In this document: in pieces, positions 14,359 through 25,629 of the stretch
How the letters are laid out: every line of letters begins with the position of its first letter
How positions within the stretch are numbered: position 1 is the first letter of the stretch
Notes under the pieces: model-generated
Seen by the model: the letters and a program-made list of their open reading frames with translations, nothing else
The model's database searches: none
What the model was told of the DNA's origin: nothing
Translations under genes and position numbers: made by a program
Assembly (NCBI GenBank): GCA_002751075.1
Contig: NAOQ01000060.1
Location: forward strand, 117,291 to 181,290
Reading direction: 5' to 3'
Length of the DNA: 64,000 nucleotides
Source of the DNA: Ichthyophonus hoferi
Lineage: Eukaryota; Opisthokonta; Ichthyosporea; Ichthyophonida; Ichthyophonidae

Positions 14359-16022
14359 CAAACATACTAAAGAATACGCAGGTATGCTTATTACGTTGCC
14401 TTACCTTAGCCATACAACATTATTAACTTGTCGCCATTTGTCGCCATTATAATTGATACATCCCTTGCGAAAACCCTCTCGAGACAGAAACAGGCAAGTA
14501 GTATAAAGAAGAGTTAACCTGAAAATGTGTTTTATGAGGCTTAATAATAATATACTAGAAAAAAAGCAATACAAATCTTACTAACCATTTATTTTGAGAT
14601 GTTGTTGTTACTTCGAGAGTTAAGCTAGGAGAGTATATAGGCCGGTATTTAAGCGTTTGCTTGCATTTAGGTCACATTTCACAATGGCAACTATCGTATG
14701 TGTCCATTTTAATTTCCTTAATATCAAGACTCTTATTAAAGCATTCTACGTCCTTTCAAGGTTTAGTTATAGTTTACACAATCTAACCCTTCAAACTGTA
14801 ACTTATCCAGTTTTAATCATAACACCATAAAGACCCGTAAGAGGAAAATATGATTATTGAACCTTGAGAGGCATCAACGTAGTTGGAACTAATAGTCTTT
14901 TTATATAATATGTATCACTTAATTATCTTAAAAAACTTACTTAAAAAATGATTAAACTGTCAGTGAGTACTTAACGCTGTCAATAAAAACAACAATATAT
15001 CCGATATCTATTCCCATAACGTAGTAAAATTGTATGTATGTTTTTTTTTAGGACTGGGTGAATGTTAAGATACAGTTGATATGCTATTATAATATTATAG
15101 TATATAAGAGAAAAGTACCCCACAATAAAATCGACCAAATATGCTCCCGTCATGCATACCTCACATTGACAACCCCTAGAGTATCCCTTGTGATACACCG
15201 TAGTAGAAATCCGTTCAGCCCAAAAGTAAGAATACGTAGGCCAAACTGACAACAAAAGCATGTATTGATCAGCAACCAACATCGTACAGTATTTTTCGTT
15301 TTCTCACCCAAAGCTATGCAATATATTTTTTCCTCCATATAAACATGTTTAACGGGGTAAGGTGTATCTTTTACACTTCATTTTCTATGGTATAAGACTA
15401 TATGAGAAAAACAGGTGAAAAACAGGAAGGTCTATACACTTGTATGTTTGTTCCAATGTTATCCCTTACATTCACGCAATGTTCGGAATATTTCTTTTTA
15501 AGTCCTTGTATTTCATCTCATTTATTGACTTTCTTTTAAGACCATTTCTCTCTTACTTATTCTCTCCTTATCTTTTCCCAAAGCACAAGGTATTCCTTCT
15601 GTGTTTAGATTTTATAACTTTCTCTAAGTCAGTATTTCTCTTTTTCTCTCCACCTTAGTAGTACTCTCCCTCTACGTATCTTTAACATCCTGTGATTCCT
15701 ATATGCGAATATTTGTAACTGATGTTCATGTCCAAAGGCGAGACTCTGGTGAACTTTCTCTGTAAGAATGTTTCATATACTAACTCTCTCTGACGCCTCC
15801 CCACCCTCCCAGGAACTCTATTTTACAATCAAAGTACACAAATAATCAACCTCTAAAATAATCATTCCTAACCTGTAAAACAATATTGTATGTGGCTGCA
15901 GATGCAGCAGTTTTCATCACTGCTGCATGTGACTCGATAAATTTGTCATCAGGGTCAGATGTCAGTGTATCATTCGCAATACTAAATGAAGGAGTCTTCC
16001 CACTAGTTGAAACATTTGTCAT
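7037..16022 (-). CDS. RFT1: RFT1, Man5GlcNAc2-PP-dolichol translocation protein
   Basis: Polytopic ER membrane protein needed for N-glycosylation; it is required for use of the Man5GlcNAc2-PP-dolichol precursor on the lumenal side, and whether it is itself the flippase is debated. Thirteen minus-strand exons: 16022-15873, 15245-15160, 14518-14405, 13239-13144, 12664-12561, 12300-12175, 11525-11334, 10557-10444, 9969-9839, 9599-9440, 8562-8249, 7721-7605, 7102-7037. All phases agree and give 589 aa; the human protein is 541 aa. Landmarks shared with human RFT1, as remembered: LGVVNVR (exon 2), [10 protein letters not shown] (exon 5), [15 protein letters not shown] (exon 7), [14 protein letters not shown] (exon 8), [13 protein letters not shown] (exon 10), [10 protein letters not shown] (exon 11). 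Most exons encode one or two hydrophobic helices. The extra length is mainly a polar N-terminus of about 45 residues. The terminal exon is chosen because [19 protein letters not shown] followed by ERPFFKDVV matches the family's C-terminal helix. Reading on past 7605 would instead stop at 7577-7575. Confidence 0.93.
13672..14354. repeat. (TACA)n microsatellite with a 502-base assembly gap
   Basis: An uninterrupted TACA/CATA tetranucleotide array flanks both sides of a run of N at 13760-14261. It lies in RFT1 intron 3, between the exons ending at 14405 and starting at 13239. The gap most likely represents an unresolved continuation of the array. Any protein read through it is an artefact of the repeat. 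Confidence 0.95.
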
Positions 16023-18674
16023 ATTTTTATTTTTTCAAAGTAATTGCTTTATTAATATATAACTAAATATACAACAACCTAGCAACGAATATAAACTAAT
16101 ATACTAAAATTAAAGACCAATTTTGAATAATGAAGTTGGCCAAGAATAAAAATGTCTTTCAAACAAGGAACAAGTTGAATATTCAAGCTTACAAACTAAA
16201 GCTAGCCAATTGTTTGAATACTTAAACAGCAATGCTTTTATCAATCCAATTAATACTTAGATACTCCCATTAATTCCAATAACTTTCAACATTTTATTTA
16301 AAATGAAACACAACTGCAATTTACTAATCGTAAAATATCTACTAAGACATAGTAACTTGTTGTTTTATTGTATATTATTCACTCTCTACTTCCCTTCAAA
16401 TATAATTCCAAAAAAAGATACGAGAGAAAGCGCAAGAGCACTGGACTGTGGATGTTTTCCTAGGAAGAAAATCCTGTATTATTATTTTTACTAACCATCT
16501 TAAAATTTGATTTTAATCTTTCCTACTAAAATGTACCATTTTACATCTTTGTTTTGTTATAAAGACAAATTCTTTCTTTTCTAGTGGTGATTTGGTTATT
16601 TTCTTAGATCTTTTCTGAATACTTCTCTATGTTTCTTTGCATAATCTTATTATAATGTCTTAATTTACTTTTGAGGAATGATTTAAAAACAAGTATTAAT
16701 TAGTTATACTATTATGCTGTATTTTAGTGTATATAGACTGGGATATCAGCACGTACTAAAATAATAATTTATTTATCTAAAACGTTTGTTTGGTGTGATC
16801 ACCAGAGAACTGCAAATATTATTTTAATTGAATATGAAGAATGTAAAGAAGGTAGGAAACCCAGGTGAAAAGTTATGTACTTTTCCTTTTAGCTCCCCAA
16901 CAAAATTATGAGTACTTGCAATATTGCTAGGCTGAAGTAGTGTCCGTCTAGGGAATTTTGGGTTAATTACATTAGAAGTACATATAATTAGCAACTTAGA
17001 ACTCTGCCCAGATTTAACAACTAAAAATAAATCTGTCGTGAAAAGACCCCTACTACAAACCTTATTAGAGATATTTACATCCTTTGAAGCTGAATGGAAC
17101 TACATTCTTTCTCCTCTTGAAATTATAGAGATTTCCATGCCCTCAGTACTCTTTAGGAAATGTGATTGGGGTGAATTACATATACATCACAGGGTTAAGA
17201 AACATTTGAGAATGGTTTGAACGTCTAAATCTTGGCAAAAACCGAAAACTTCTAAGACTGTCCCAAAAAACTCTTGTTTTCAGTTCCTTTTATGATTTTC
17301 TTAATCGAAGATTAACTTGCCCAGAACAGGAGCACTAATCTATCTAAAATATACATAAGGGCAACGGTATATACATACTGGCCTAGACTAATGCATGGAA
17401 GCACTTGCACACAGCCATTTGAAGCATCCAATGCAACAGATATTCATGGTAGCCTTGATACTATACGAGTATATGACTACAGGTACATAGAGTTTTGAAT
17501 ATTCCAATAGGATCTGTACTGTATAATGACCAAGACAACAACGTATGAAATAAAAATTTTAAAGAAAATACAAAATTATAGACACGGATAAATTAGAATG
17601 CGTTATTTCAGTTGCTACTGGTTGAGGTATGAACTAAAATATATAGATTCGAAGAATTAATATCTAATGCTACTAAAAGAGTTGATATAGAGTGAAAACC
17701 ACCTTTTAGCTTAGACATAGTAGATTAATTACCTAGAACTGTTCTTATTTTTATAAACCGGTTTTTCTAGAGAATAATGAGTTAGTAGGGATTAATATTG
17801 CAGAGCTGACGAAAACGTATAACCCATGTACAGGCATATGAAGCAAAAGAAGACCCGTGTCTTATTTTACGTTGAGTACTCAATGCCGACTAGGACGCTA
17901 TTTTTAAGCTGAAAAGTGTTATCATACCTGATAATATAACAAATGCAACACTAATAATAAATTCCAAAGCCAAAATGGTAGCCCAGTGTCGTATGCTAAG
18001 AAGCCCAACTCTGTTACCAGATTGCTAACTCTGAATGAGCACTTGTTCAGCCAATCTTTAATAGCAAGTAGTAATGTAATAATTAGTCATTTTAGTTAAT
18101 CGAATACCATTCTACAATAAGTAGATCGATTCTTGTAGAATGCAATGGTATTGAAGTATTGTCGTAAGATCAGACAATTCTAGTGGGTTTCTGTGGCCTG
18201 TCGTGAATTGGAATAGCTAATAAAAGTATTTATGATTGGCTCAATTCAAATTATGCAAGATTCAACATTGTTTTGTATTTGCTCTTTTCCAATTAATAAT
18301 AGCTACAGGTGTTTAAATAATGTTTATGCAAAAAAAAATCTTAACATTTAAAAAAAAATTTAGTGTTCTACATTCTGCATTCATTATTATTTTGTGTTGG
18401 CAGTACGTATAGGGAACTCGGATTAGTCATTATGCACCTGGAGTCATGTTTGGACTCGCCAGCTATATCTATTTTTAGTAAGCTAATGATGGATGAGATC
18501 ACATAATGATGACGTAAGGTTATATGGCCTCTTGGGCTCGTGCGCAACACAGTTTGTAATTAGGCCGGCACTTTTGCATGCCAATGTAGGTTGCACTGAT
18601 TGTTTTTGAATAGTTTATTTAGTGGGCTTATACTATTATTGAATGTCAAATTCTGGTATCATTCAGTTATAAGT
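16023..18674. other. Divergent intergenic region between RFT1 and the CDK gene
   Basis: These 2.65 kb separate two genes transcribed away from each other, so promoters for both should lie here. No coding exon can be supported. ATTGG/CCAAT-type pentamers occur near both ends (for example around 16206, 16245 and 18235). The segment 18010-18195 is a dispersed repeat listed separately, so the CDK upstream region may contain repeat-derived DNA. A 60-codon open stretch at 17038-17220 has no recognised similarity. Confidence 0.5.
18010..18195 (-). repeat. Dispersed repeat R4, copy 1 (CDK upstream region)
   Basis: The reverse complement carries CCCACTAGAATTGTCTGATC, shared with 29165-29200 and, with a few changes, 26255-26410. 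About 150 bases further on, copy 1 and the 26-kb copy share CATTCAGAGTTA. Inside copy 1, two arms around 18108-18160 (AATACCATT...CTACAA against TTGTAGAATGCAATGGTATT) could form a hairpin. The family is unidentified. It lies about 0.5 kb upstream of the CDK start codon. Confidence 0.45.
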
Positions 18675-20129
18675 ATGGCTTCAAAATCAAAATTAGTTCC
18701 TCATCGTCAACCAACTGAGTGTCGTGATGCAAAAACTTACACACGACATGATCTATTAGGTAAGGGAACCTTTGGAGAGGTTTATAAAGCACAGTGCCAA
18801 GTTACAGGCGAGTTTGTAGCTCTTAAAAAGATACTTTCCTTAAATGACGAAGAGGAGAAAACAAAGGACGAGGGATTCCCACGCACATTTATTCGTGAGA
18901 TCACAATACTGAAAAATCTTAACCATGAGAACGTTTTGGGAATATGCACAATAGCTTTAACCGCTAAATCCATTTACCTGGTGTGTGAATTCATGGACCA
19001 TGATTTATCTGGTCTTATTAAGAGTCATGGGTGTACGTTTACCTTGCCACAAATAAAATCATATGTTCGACAGATGTTTGAGGGACTATTTTATATGCAC
19101 AATCACAATATTCTTCACCGTGATCTCAAGTGTTCTAATATTCTCGTTAACAATAAAGGAGTTTTAAAATTAGGTGACTTTGGTCTTGCCCGCTATGCAC
19201 ACCCCTCCAAAATATCTGTTGCAGATTTAGACCGAAGGAGACAACATAGAATTCCTCTCACAAACAGAGTTGTTACACTGTGGTATCGAGCACCTGAACT
19301 TTTGCTAGGTGCGGAGTATTATGATGGTACGGTTGACACCTGGGGAGCAGGATTAATTGTAGCCGAACTTTTTACTACTAAGCCCCTTTTACAAGGTGCC
19401 AATGAAATAGAACAGTTTGTTCAAGTGATTGAGTTGTGTGGGACACCTAACGAAAGAAACTGGCCGGGAGTATCAAAACAGTCATTATACCACTCTATGC
19501 CCATTTTAAAAGGTCCACCATATCGACGGAATGTGAAAAATGCCATTATAGATCAATCCAAGCCTCGTATTGTTCCTGTAGATGCGTTGGAGCTGATAGA
19601 CCAGCTCCTGGTCCTGAATCCTTCCAAACGACTCACAGCCCAACAAGTTTTAGACCATCCTTTCCTTTGGAACGACCCAGAACCCTGTCCCCCACAATAT
19701 ATGCCCACATATCCTTCTACACATGAGCACCATGTGCTCCTCCAACAAGCAAATTCAACACAGAAGCAACAATTAATGAGGGCCCCTATTCCTATGATGC
19801 CTTCCAATTCTAGGTCACGACATAAACATGATATGGTCAGAAACAATAATGGAAATGACAGACGACAAGGAGGGAGACAGAGAGATGGGTGGAACAATGC
19901 GGGTCAGCGTGGTGTAAATGAGTTTGGAAATATGGGAAGAGGTGGGGGTTTTGGTGGAGGTGGAGGAGTAGATAGAAGGAGAGACGGACAACGCCGTAAC
20001 CGGCATCAGAATAAACAGCATATGCAATCAAACAAAAACCGCGCGCCCTTACCCCATGAACATTTTTTTAATCAGAACGAAGGACTACTTCCAGTTCCTT
20101 TAATATATGAAGGCAGACTCTCGCCATAG
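18675..20129 (+). CDS. CDK9/CDK12/CDKC-group transcription kinase, intronless, with RGG-like tail
   Basis: Cyclin-dependent Ser/Thr kinase of the group that phosphorylates the RNA polymerase II C-terminal domain; 484 aa from the chosen Met. Domains seen: glycine loop GKGTFGEV (29-36), VALKK lysine K51, cyclin-binding helix PRTFIRE (69-75, in place of PITALRE/PITAIRE), HRD (148-150), HRDLKCSNIL as in CDK12, DFG (168-170), T-loop Thr196 in PLTNRVVTLWYRAPE. The kinase domain ends with HPFLWNDPEPCPPQYMPTY, resembling plant CDKC and CDK9. The activation segment holds about 15 extra residues (SKISVADLDRRRQHR). The C-terminal 130 residues are Gln/Arg/Gly-rich with an RGG-like stretch. An upstream in-frame ATG at 18600 adds 25 hydrophobic residues; the later Met is preferred because family members start shortly before the kinase domain. 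It is the only intronless gene here. Whether it is CDK9 or CDK12 cannot be settled by eye. A candidate AATAAA lies at 20390-20395. Confidence 0.9.
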   Translation: MASKSKLVPHRQPTECRDAKTYTRHDLLGKGTFGEVYKAQCQVTGEFVALKKILSLNDEEEKTKDEGFPRTFIREITILKNLNHENVLGICTIALTAKSIYLVCEFMDHDLSGLIKSHGCTFTLPQIKSYVRQMFEGLFYMHNHNILHRDLKCSNILVNNKGVLKLGDFGLARYAHPSKISVADLDRRRQHRIPLTNRVVTLWYRAPELLLGAEYYDGTVDTWGAGLIVAELFTTKPLLQGANEIEQFVQVIELCGTPNERNWPGVSKQSLYHSMPILKGPPYRRNVKNAIIDQSKPRIVPVDALELIDQLLVLNPSKRLTAQQVLDHPFLWNDPEPCPPQYMPTYPSTHEHHVLLQQANSTQKQQLMRAPIPMMPSNSRSRHKHDMVRNNNGNDRRQGGRQRDGWNNAGQRGVNEFGNMGRGGGFGGGGGVDRRRDGQRRNRHQNKQHMQSNKNRAPLPHEHFFNQNEGLLPVPLIYEGRLSP

Positions 20130-23100
20130 CAGGACTGAATCAGGGTAAAAGGTGATTAAATTGCAAGATTATAGAGTCCATGGAAGGATTGGAGTGTCAA
20201 TCAACCTTGGACGAACAATTAGGAATAACGTCGATAGGGTAGGTAGTGTGTCAGAGGATTGTGATGACTTATGGTAGAGGTATGAGTGCATTATTTTGTC
20301 TAACTGGATTGAGATATATTGTATATATCTCTCTTCTCATTAACTTTCTCCATTTTTCTTTATTTTTTCTTTATATCACAATAAATGTTTTGACACTTAT
20401 TATACCTGGTACGTATTATTCTATCTTCTTGCCTCATGCTCAACAAATTGTATTTTCCACCCTTATTTTCTTGGGGCTACCAAATGTCTTTCAAATCCCA
20501 CAACTCACATCACATTATATCTTTCAAACATACTGCAATTTATGATATGATTTCTCTCAGCATAACACTATAAAAGCATGGTCATTATGTACATTAATAG
20601 CAATTAATCACGGATTACATCTTATATGATAGCAATATTTTCATATTAACGTCTAGATTTAAGATTTTATTGCATTATAGAAAATAAACCAAAGACAACA
20701 AATTGATGAGGATTGACCTAACTGCTAGCAATCTATTCCATATAATACCATACATGCTATGTTATGACTTTCTTATTTCAGCGCACATAGTTGTTGACTA
20801 TCTCCCCTTCTAAATATATTATAACTTCTGGAAGTCATACTACAACACTATTTTTGGTTCATGTAATCATCCATTATCAGGTCGTTTGAAGGAATTTGTT
20901 GTATTCTAATATTTTATTATCCGTATTCATAATATAATTTACATATCTGTTATAGGGGGTGTTATTACATGCATGTGTTGTGATATTATTCTGGCATATC
21001 GCTCTGATAGTATAGTCTGTACAATGATGCCTCTCATTCCATTAAAGCTTCCATATATATGAAGCCCGCTTCCCTTTCCCTTTACTCTCGAATTAATAGA
21101 AATGATGTTAGTATAGCCGTTTATTGCATTTATTGTTGAACAGTTAATACCATACCAAAGAAGAAATAGAATACTATTTTTTCCGTGTTTCAACCAACCC
21201 ATTAAATCGATCAAACTTACAGCTCTTCATTCATGTTACATGATGCGCTCACCTATACACTACCATGCAAATAATACTCTCACTTTACTGTCATGCATAG
21301 CAAGAATATTTTTGTTATGACATAGGGATCAGCAGTACTATATTATGGCTGCTTCTGTTATGACCGCATCTAGCGTCAAAAAATTCACGACCTTGTATGT
21401 ATAAAATTAGGTATGCTCTTGGTTGGACTACCGCTTTATAACTTTGCTAATGCATGCATTGACTATGATAGGTCGATTTTAATATCATGAAGTTGTTTTA
21501 CATAATCTTGTACTGCTACTCAAAGGGAGGAAGCCCAGAGCGTATACAGCTTTATAGGAATAAATTTCATAAAAGCGACTATAACAGAACTGGAAAAAAA
21601 AGAAAAAAAATGAACTATATTTACGATATAAGCAATTGTTTTGGAAATATGGAGGCCATTCGGGAGAGAGAAAACAACTGATTTTATTTTCAAAAACAAA
21701 AATATATCGAGGCATAGCGAAGGTAGAATAAAAAAGAGGGAATCAAAAGTGAATGCGGTTGAAACTATGAAATAAAGGTGAGCTATATATATAATCCGAG
21801 TATATGCATCAATTCAAAATCCATTTGCATATAGAACAAAATGAAGGGTCTATCTTGTAAACGTATGTGTTTTTTTCTTCAAATTATATTCTCATTTTAA
21901 CTTTCCTCTCTAAAAGATGACCCTCTCTGTCACCCTCCACCTTATAGAATGTATATGGGTATATACATAATAATCTGCATTTATGTAACTAGACGTGTTT
22001 TAACACTTAAAAGTTGACAATAAGAAGCAACTACGTTAATGGATAAAGTGTAGAAATTATGACAACAAGTAGAAGTTTGGCAGCGAGCAAAGGAGATATC
22101 GAGTGAAGAAAAGATAGAAAGCAAATTGAAAACTGAATATTCCTTTATTTTCATAACAATAATATGCATGTATTCATTCATTATAAGCAGCATAAATAAA
22201 TAAGATAATTGCCTGTGAAAGCCAATCATGAACGTGCAATACAAAGAATTATTATTATATATTCAATATACTAAGAAACACTACTCTGCCTCTGACCATA
22301 ACTACAACTAACCATCTAATCATCTTTGTGTTGGAGTTGGAGAAAGTATCTGAGTGTGAGGTTCAATCTCTACCTCGAGATCAACAAGGTTTGCACCATA
22401 ATGGGTTGAATTGCCAAAGGAATAAGGGATTGAGCCAAGCCTATTGAAGCCTGGCTAAAACAAATAGTCCCCTAGAAAGCGGTGCTGCTGAAGTATTTCT
22501 TTACTACATATCAGTGCTCATTTGTAAAGATTTTCGTGCCTTATGCAGGAACTTGAACAATAGTTGATGCACTGGTTCCATCGAGAAAGATATCATATTG
22601 GATAATCCATAGTTACCCGTTGTTTGGGTGCATAAACACTTAAGATTGAATTATTGAGCATGAATAAGCTGTCAACATGGTTTTATAGCTCTCCATTATA
22701 TCTCAAATATGCACTAGGTAAAGTGATTGGATGTTATGGGTGTGCTGTGTCACGCCACTGTACGAGTTTTAGGAAGTTGGCTGGTAGTGGTGCAGATGAT
22801 TGCAAGGTGAAAGTTACAGAACTTATCATGATGTTGTCCATCGGGTTGCATCTAAACCCCTTTCTCGTAATGTTGAACATCAGCTTTTACCAGTTGAGCT
22901 TGGTTAGGTCTACGAAAGCGCAAGCTAGAGTATTATCGACTTTTTTCTGCAATTGAAGGTTGTTGGGAATAATACGTTGAAACGCGAGCATTCCTGTGAC
23001 CTATATTCGTTTAGAAAGAGAATACCGAATTAAGAGGCGTTTTAACATGTTCCTGTGCATGCACGGAGTACAGATATTCCAAGTCATATTTTTATTATTA

Positions 23101-24029
23101 AGCGAGCCAGCAGGACTTTTCTTAGGCAGGAAGCCTAAGCAATGTGTTATCTGAACCCATGATCGGAAATGGCTTATTATATAGTTGTAGGGTCTCTACC
23201 CTTGGCTGGGTTTATGCCTTCCCGATTTGTAATTGGACGGAATATTCATGTTGAACTCTTCTAAATTGCAAAGGTTGTTGGAGAAGGTGGGTTGGTGAAT
23301 CCCGTGGTGGTTGAACCAGGAAGTGCTAACATACCCTATATTTTGGGTTGGACTAGTTTATGTTGAGACTGAAATGATTAGGATTGTGTTCAGCGTAGAT
23401 CCATGCTACCATTATGATTATCCATAGTATTGTGCATATCTTGATTAGGAGTAGGTATAGCTAGGGTTACTTCCTATTGCACACCACAAAAATGATAAGT
23501 TCCAACTCACTGCCAGTAATAGCCTATACTCGCATACATCTAGTTTGTATGAAATCAAAGAGTGATTAATCAGCGATTAACACTGATTTTTTGCATTACT
23601 CTACAATCAATATTAAAGAGAAGGAAATTCCACCAATATTTACGATTATTCCTTCATGAATACTGATCGGCGGGAGGAAGTACTAAGATTTGTGTTTATT
23701 AATAACTAAAATTTATCAGTAAATGCTATTGCGATACTTGCAATTAATTATTAATATATTACTTTGGGAGATTGATCTATATAATCTAAGATTGATTTAT
23801 GATTGTAGGGTAGCAGGAGTTGGCATATTTTGATATATTAATGCAAGATCTATCCATTCTACATTTAGCCAAAGTAGAATCTCTAACATCATTTTTAGAA
23901 GTACAGTTCTAGGCCTCTTAGTTTGTGAATAACATTTACAGGCAGCTCAGCATTGCATTCACGTACAGTTTTTCCATTTCTTGTTTTAATTTATTCACAA
24001 TATATAGTTAACAGGAATAGAAAACGAAT
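20130..24029. other. Intergenic region with an old decayed element
   Basis: The first few hundred bases are the 3' flank of the CDK gene. From about 22320 to 23300 base composition becomes less AT-rich and holds repeat family R2, described separately. I see no other gene; short open stretches around 20246-20545, 21485-21715 and 21981-22244 have no family resemblance and lack splice signals at their ends. Confidence 0.45.
22320..23300 (-). repeat. Decayed coding element of dispersed family R2, copy 1
   Basis: Read on the minus strand, this stretch is less AT-rich than its surroundings and looks like former coding DNA: a run near its downstream end reads GSIPYSFGNSTHYGANLV and is followed by an acidic segment. 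The part at 22968-23190 aligns as reverse complement with 30745-30962, showing it belongs to a dispersed family. The element looks old and broken, with several breaks. The protein family is not recognised; a virus-derived or retroelement origin is possible but unproven, and no terminal repeats were found. Confidence 0.45.
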
Positions 24030-25262
24030 ATGGACGAGACAGAGGTACTCACACTTGAACTCAAGAATGTTGTAGATAGGGCAGTGGTAATGCAAACGGC
24101 ACTTAATTCATTAATCCTAGCACGAGAGCGTGAGAAACAGTGTACAAAGGATTTGCAACGCAAAACACAGGCATGTTTTCATACTATTCAAGATATCTTT
24201 AATGTCCTCTAATTTATTTTGTCTATGTTTACTTGTATAAAAGTTTGATTTCGATGAATGTATCTTAATGAGACGACACCTACCTATATTTGTAAGTCAT
24301 TTGAAGAATTCGAATGATTTTATGGATATACTATTACAGCGACATTCTGTTCTGTATCATCATATTGTGAAACATATTTCTACGCACATTTAGTTCAACA
24401 GAAATGCCCTATATTAACTAAAAAGCAAGTGTTGTATATGTTTGTTTTCTTTCTACTGGTTTTGTTTACACTTTAATTCTTTAACTATGCACATTGGAAC
24501 GACCTACCGATACTTTTATTAATAAAATGATTTTACTTTTCACCCCATTGGTTTAGTTAATGAATTCTATGTATTTCCAATTTTTATTTCATAACTTTTC
24601 AGATTCTTGAATCTACTAGGACATCCTTAGAGGCGAAATGTTACAAACTACGAAATGGTGAGTTTCTTTATGTTCTCTAATTTGGTCAGTCAGTCCTTTT
24701 TGTTTATAATTTCCATTTTATTCTTTCATTCAGCTCGTACAGGCACATGCACAAACATAAAGACATATTCTTTCACACAAATATATTTACAGGTACTACC
24801 ACAAAGCATTGTTTAAGGAAAATGTAAGCAAAAACGACGGTCTCAAGGTACTTTTAGATCAACCCACTTATTTTATTATTATTATTATTATTGTGTGTAT
24901 TGCTTTCTCCACTATAGATAGCCCTATATCGCTCTATTAGACAAGTTAAGTTTATGTATTTTGGAGTTTATCCATCATTAATTAAAATAAACTTATTTTG
25001 GTTTCATTTATAGCAAAAGACGTTTTCAAAAATAATTTACCACTACTACCGCTCTATTTTAGAATCTCGTGATGCTGGAGGTTATAAAGAAGAACAAGTT
25101 GGAAAGTTTGTTGAGGAATTGGATAAGCTGATACCACAAGGGAGCCCCTTTAACGTAGAGTCTTTTAGTGGAAAACCCGGATCACTGCCGATAGATCACA
25201 AGCAAAAGATATTAGAAGAGATAGAAGAATACCAAAATATTCTCAATGATTTAAAGGCGTGA
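24030..25262 (+). CDS. Small coiled-coil protein of unknown function
   Basis: Four exons: 24030-24170, 24603-24657, 24807-24847 and 25014-25262, about 161 aa. The first intron begins GC (CAG|gcatgt), a GC-AG intron, accepted because the exon ends in phase 0 and the next starts ATTCTTGAATC in phase 0. The exon 3 acceptor (acaaag|CA) is the only AG that avoids an early stop. The protein is charged and helical: MDETEVLTLELKNVV, then ILESTRTSLEAKCYKLRN, TFSKIIYHYYRSILESRD and a terminal EEIEEYQNILNDLKA, with heptad-like spacing of Leu and Ile. No enzyme motif, signal peptide or membrane segment is seen. The architecture would suit a structural subunit of a Mediator-, kinetochore- or augmin-type complex, but I do not recognise the family. 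A small exon could have been missed. Confidence 0.65.
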
Positions 25263-25629
25263 TTGGGTATGTCTTATACAGCAATGTAGAAAGTAAAGGG
25301 TTATTAGTTGAACGTTGTGACTGCGTATGCAGATTGACTAGATAGCTATGTGTACAATGTATAAGGTGTTGTTATTAGTAATTAATATTCTCATATGTGA
25401 ATATGTTGCATTATCTGTCTTGGTAGTTAAAAGAGTCCTACTAATAATAGCTGTAAGCACATTTACACTATTTAGATGTTTATACTTATATCTATTTATA
25501 TATCTTCATTAACTATGTAATACTATCTTTACAAGTTGCAGTAATGGCGAAATGCCCGAATATACTGCTGTACAATATGAGTTCAAATAACTTGTACTAT
25601 GATTTTAGCATAGATTGAGAACTGTCATA

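Noticed and set aside
13483-14426. Long open frames of Tyr-Ile-His-Thr repeats on both strands
   Set aside because: They are translations of the (TACA)n microsatellite and of the run of N inside RFT1 intron 3.
17038-17220. 60-codon open stretch in the RFT1-CDK divergent region
   Set aside because: No start context, no family resemblance and no adjoining exon; not supportable as a gene.
18600-18674. Upstream in-frame start adding 25 hydrophobic residues to the CDK
   Set aside because: It would put a membrane-like segment on a soluble nuclear kinase; the Met at 18675 fits the family.
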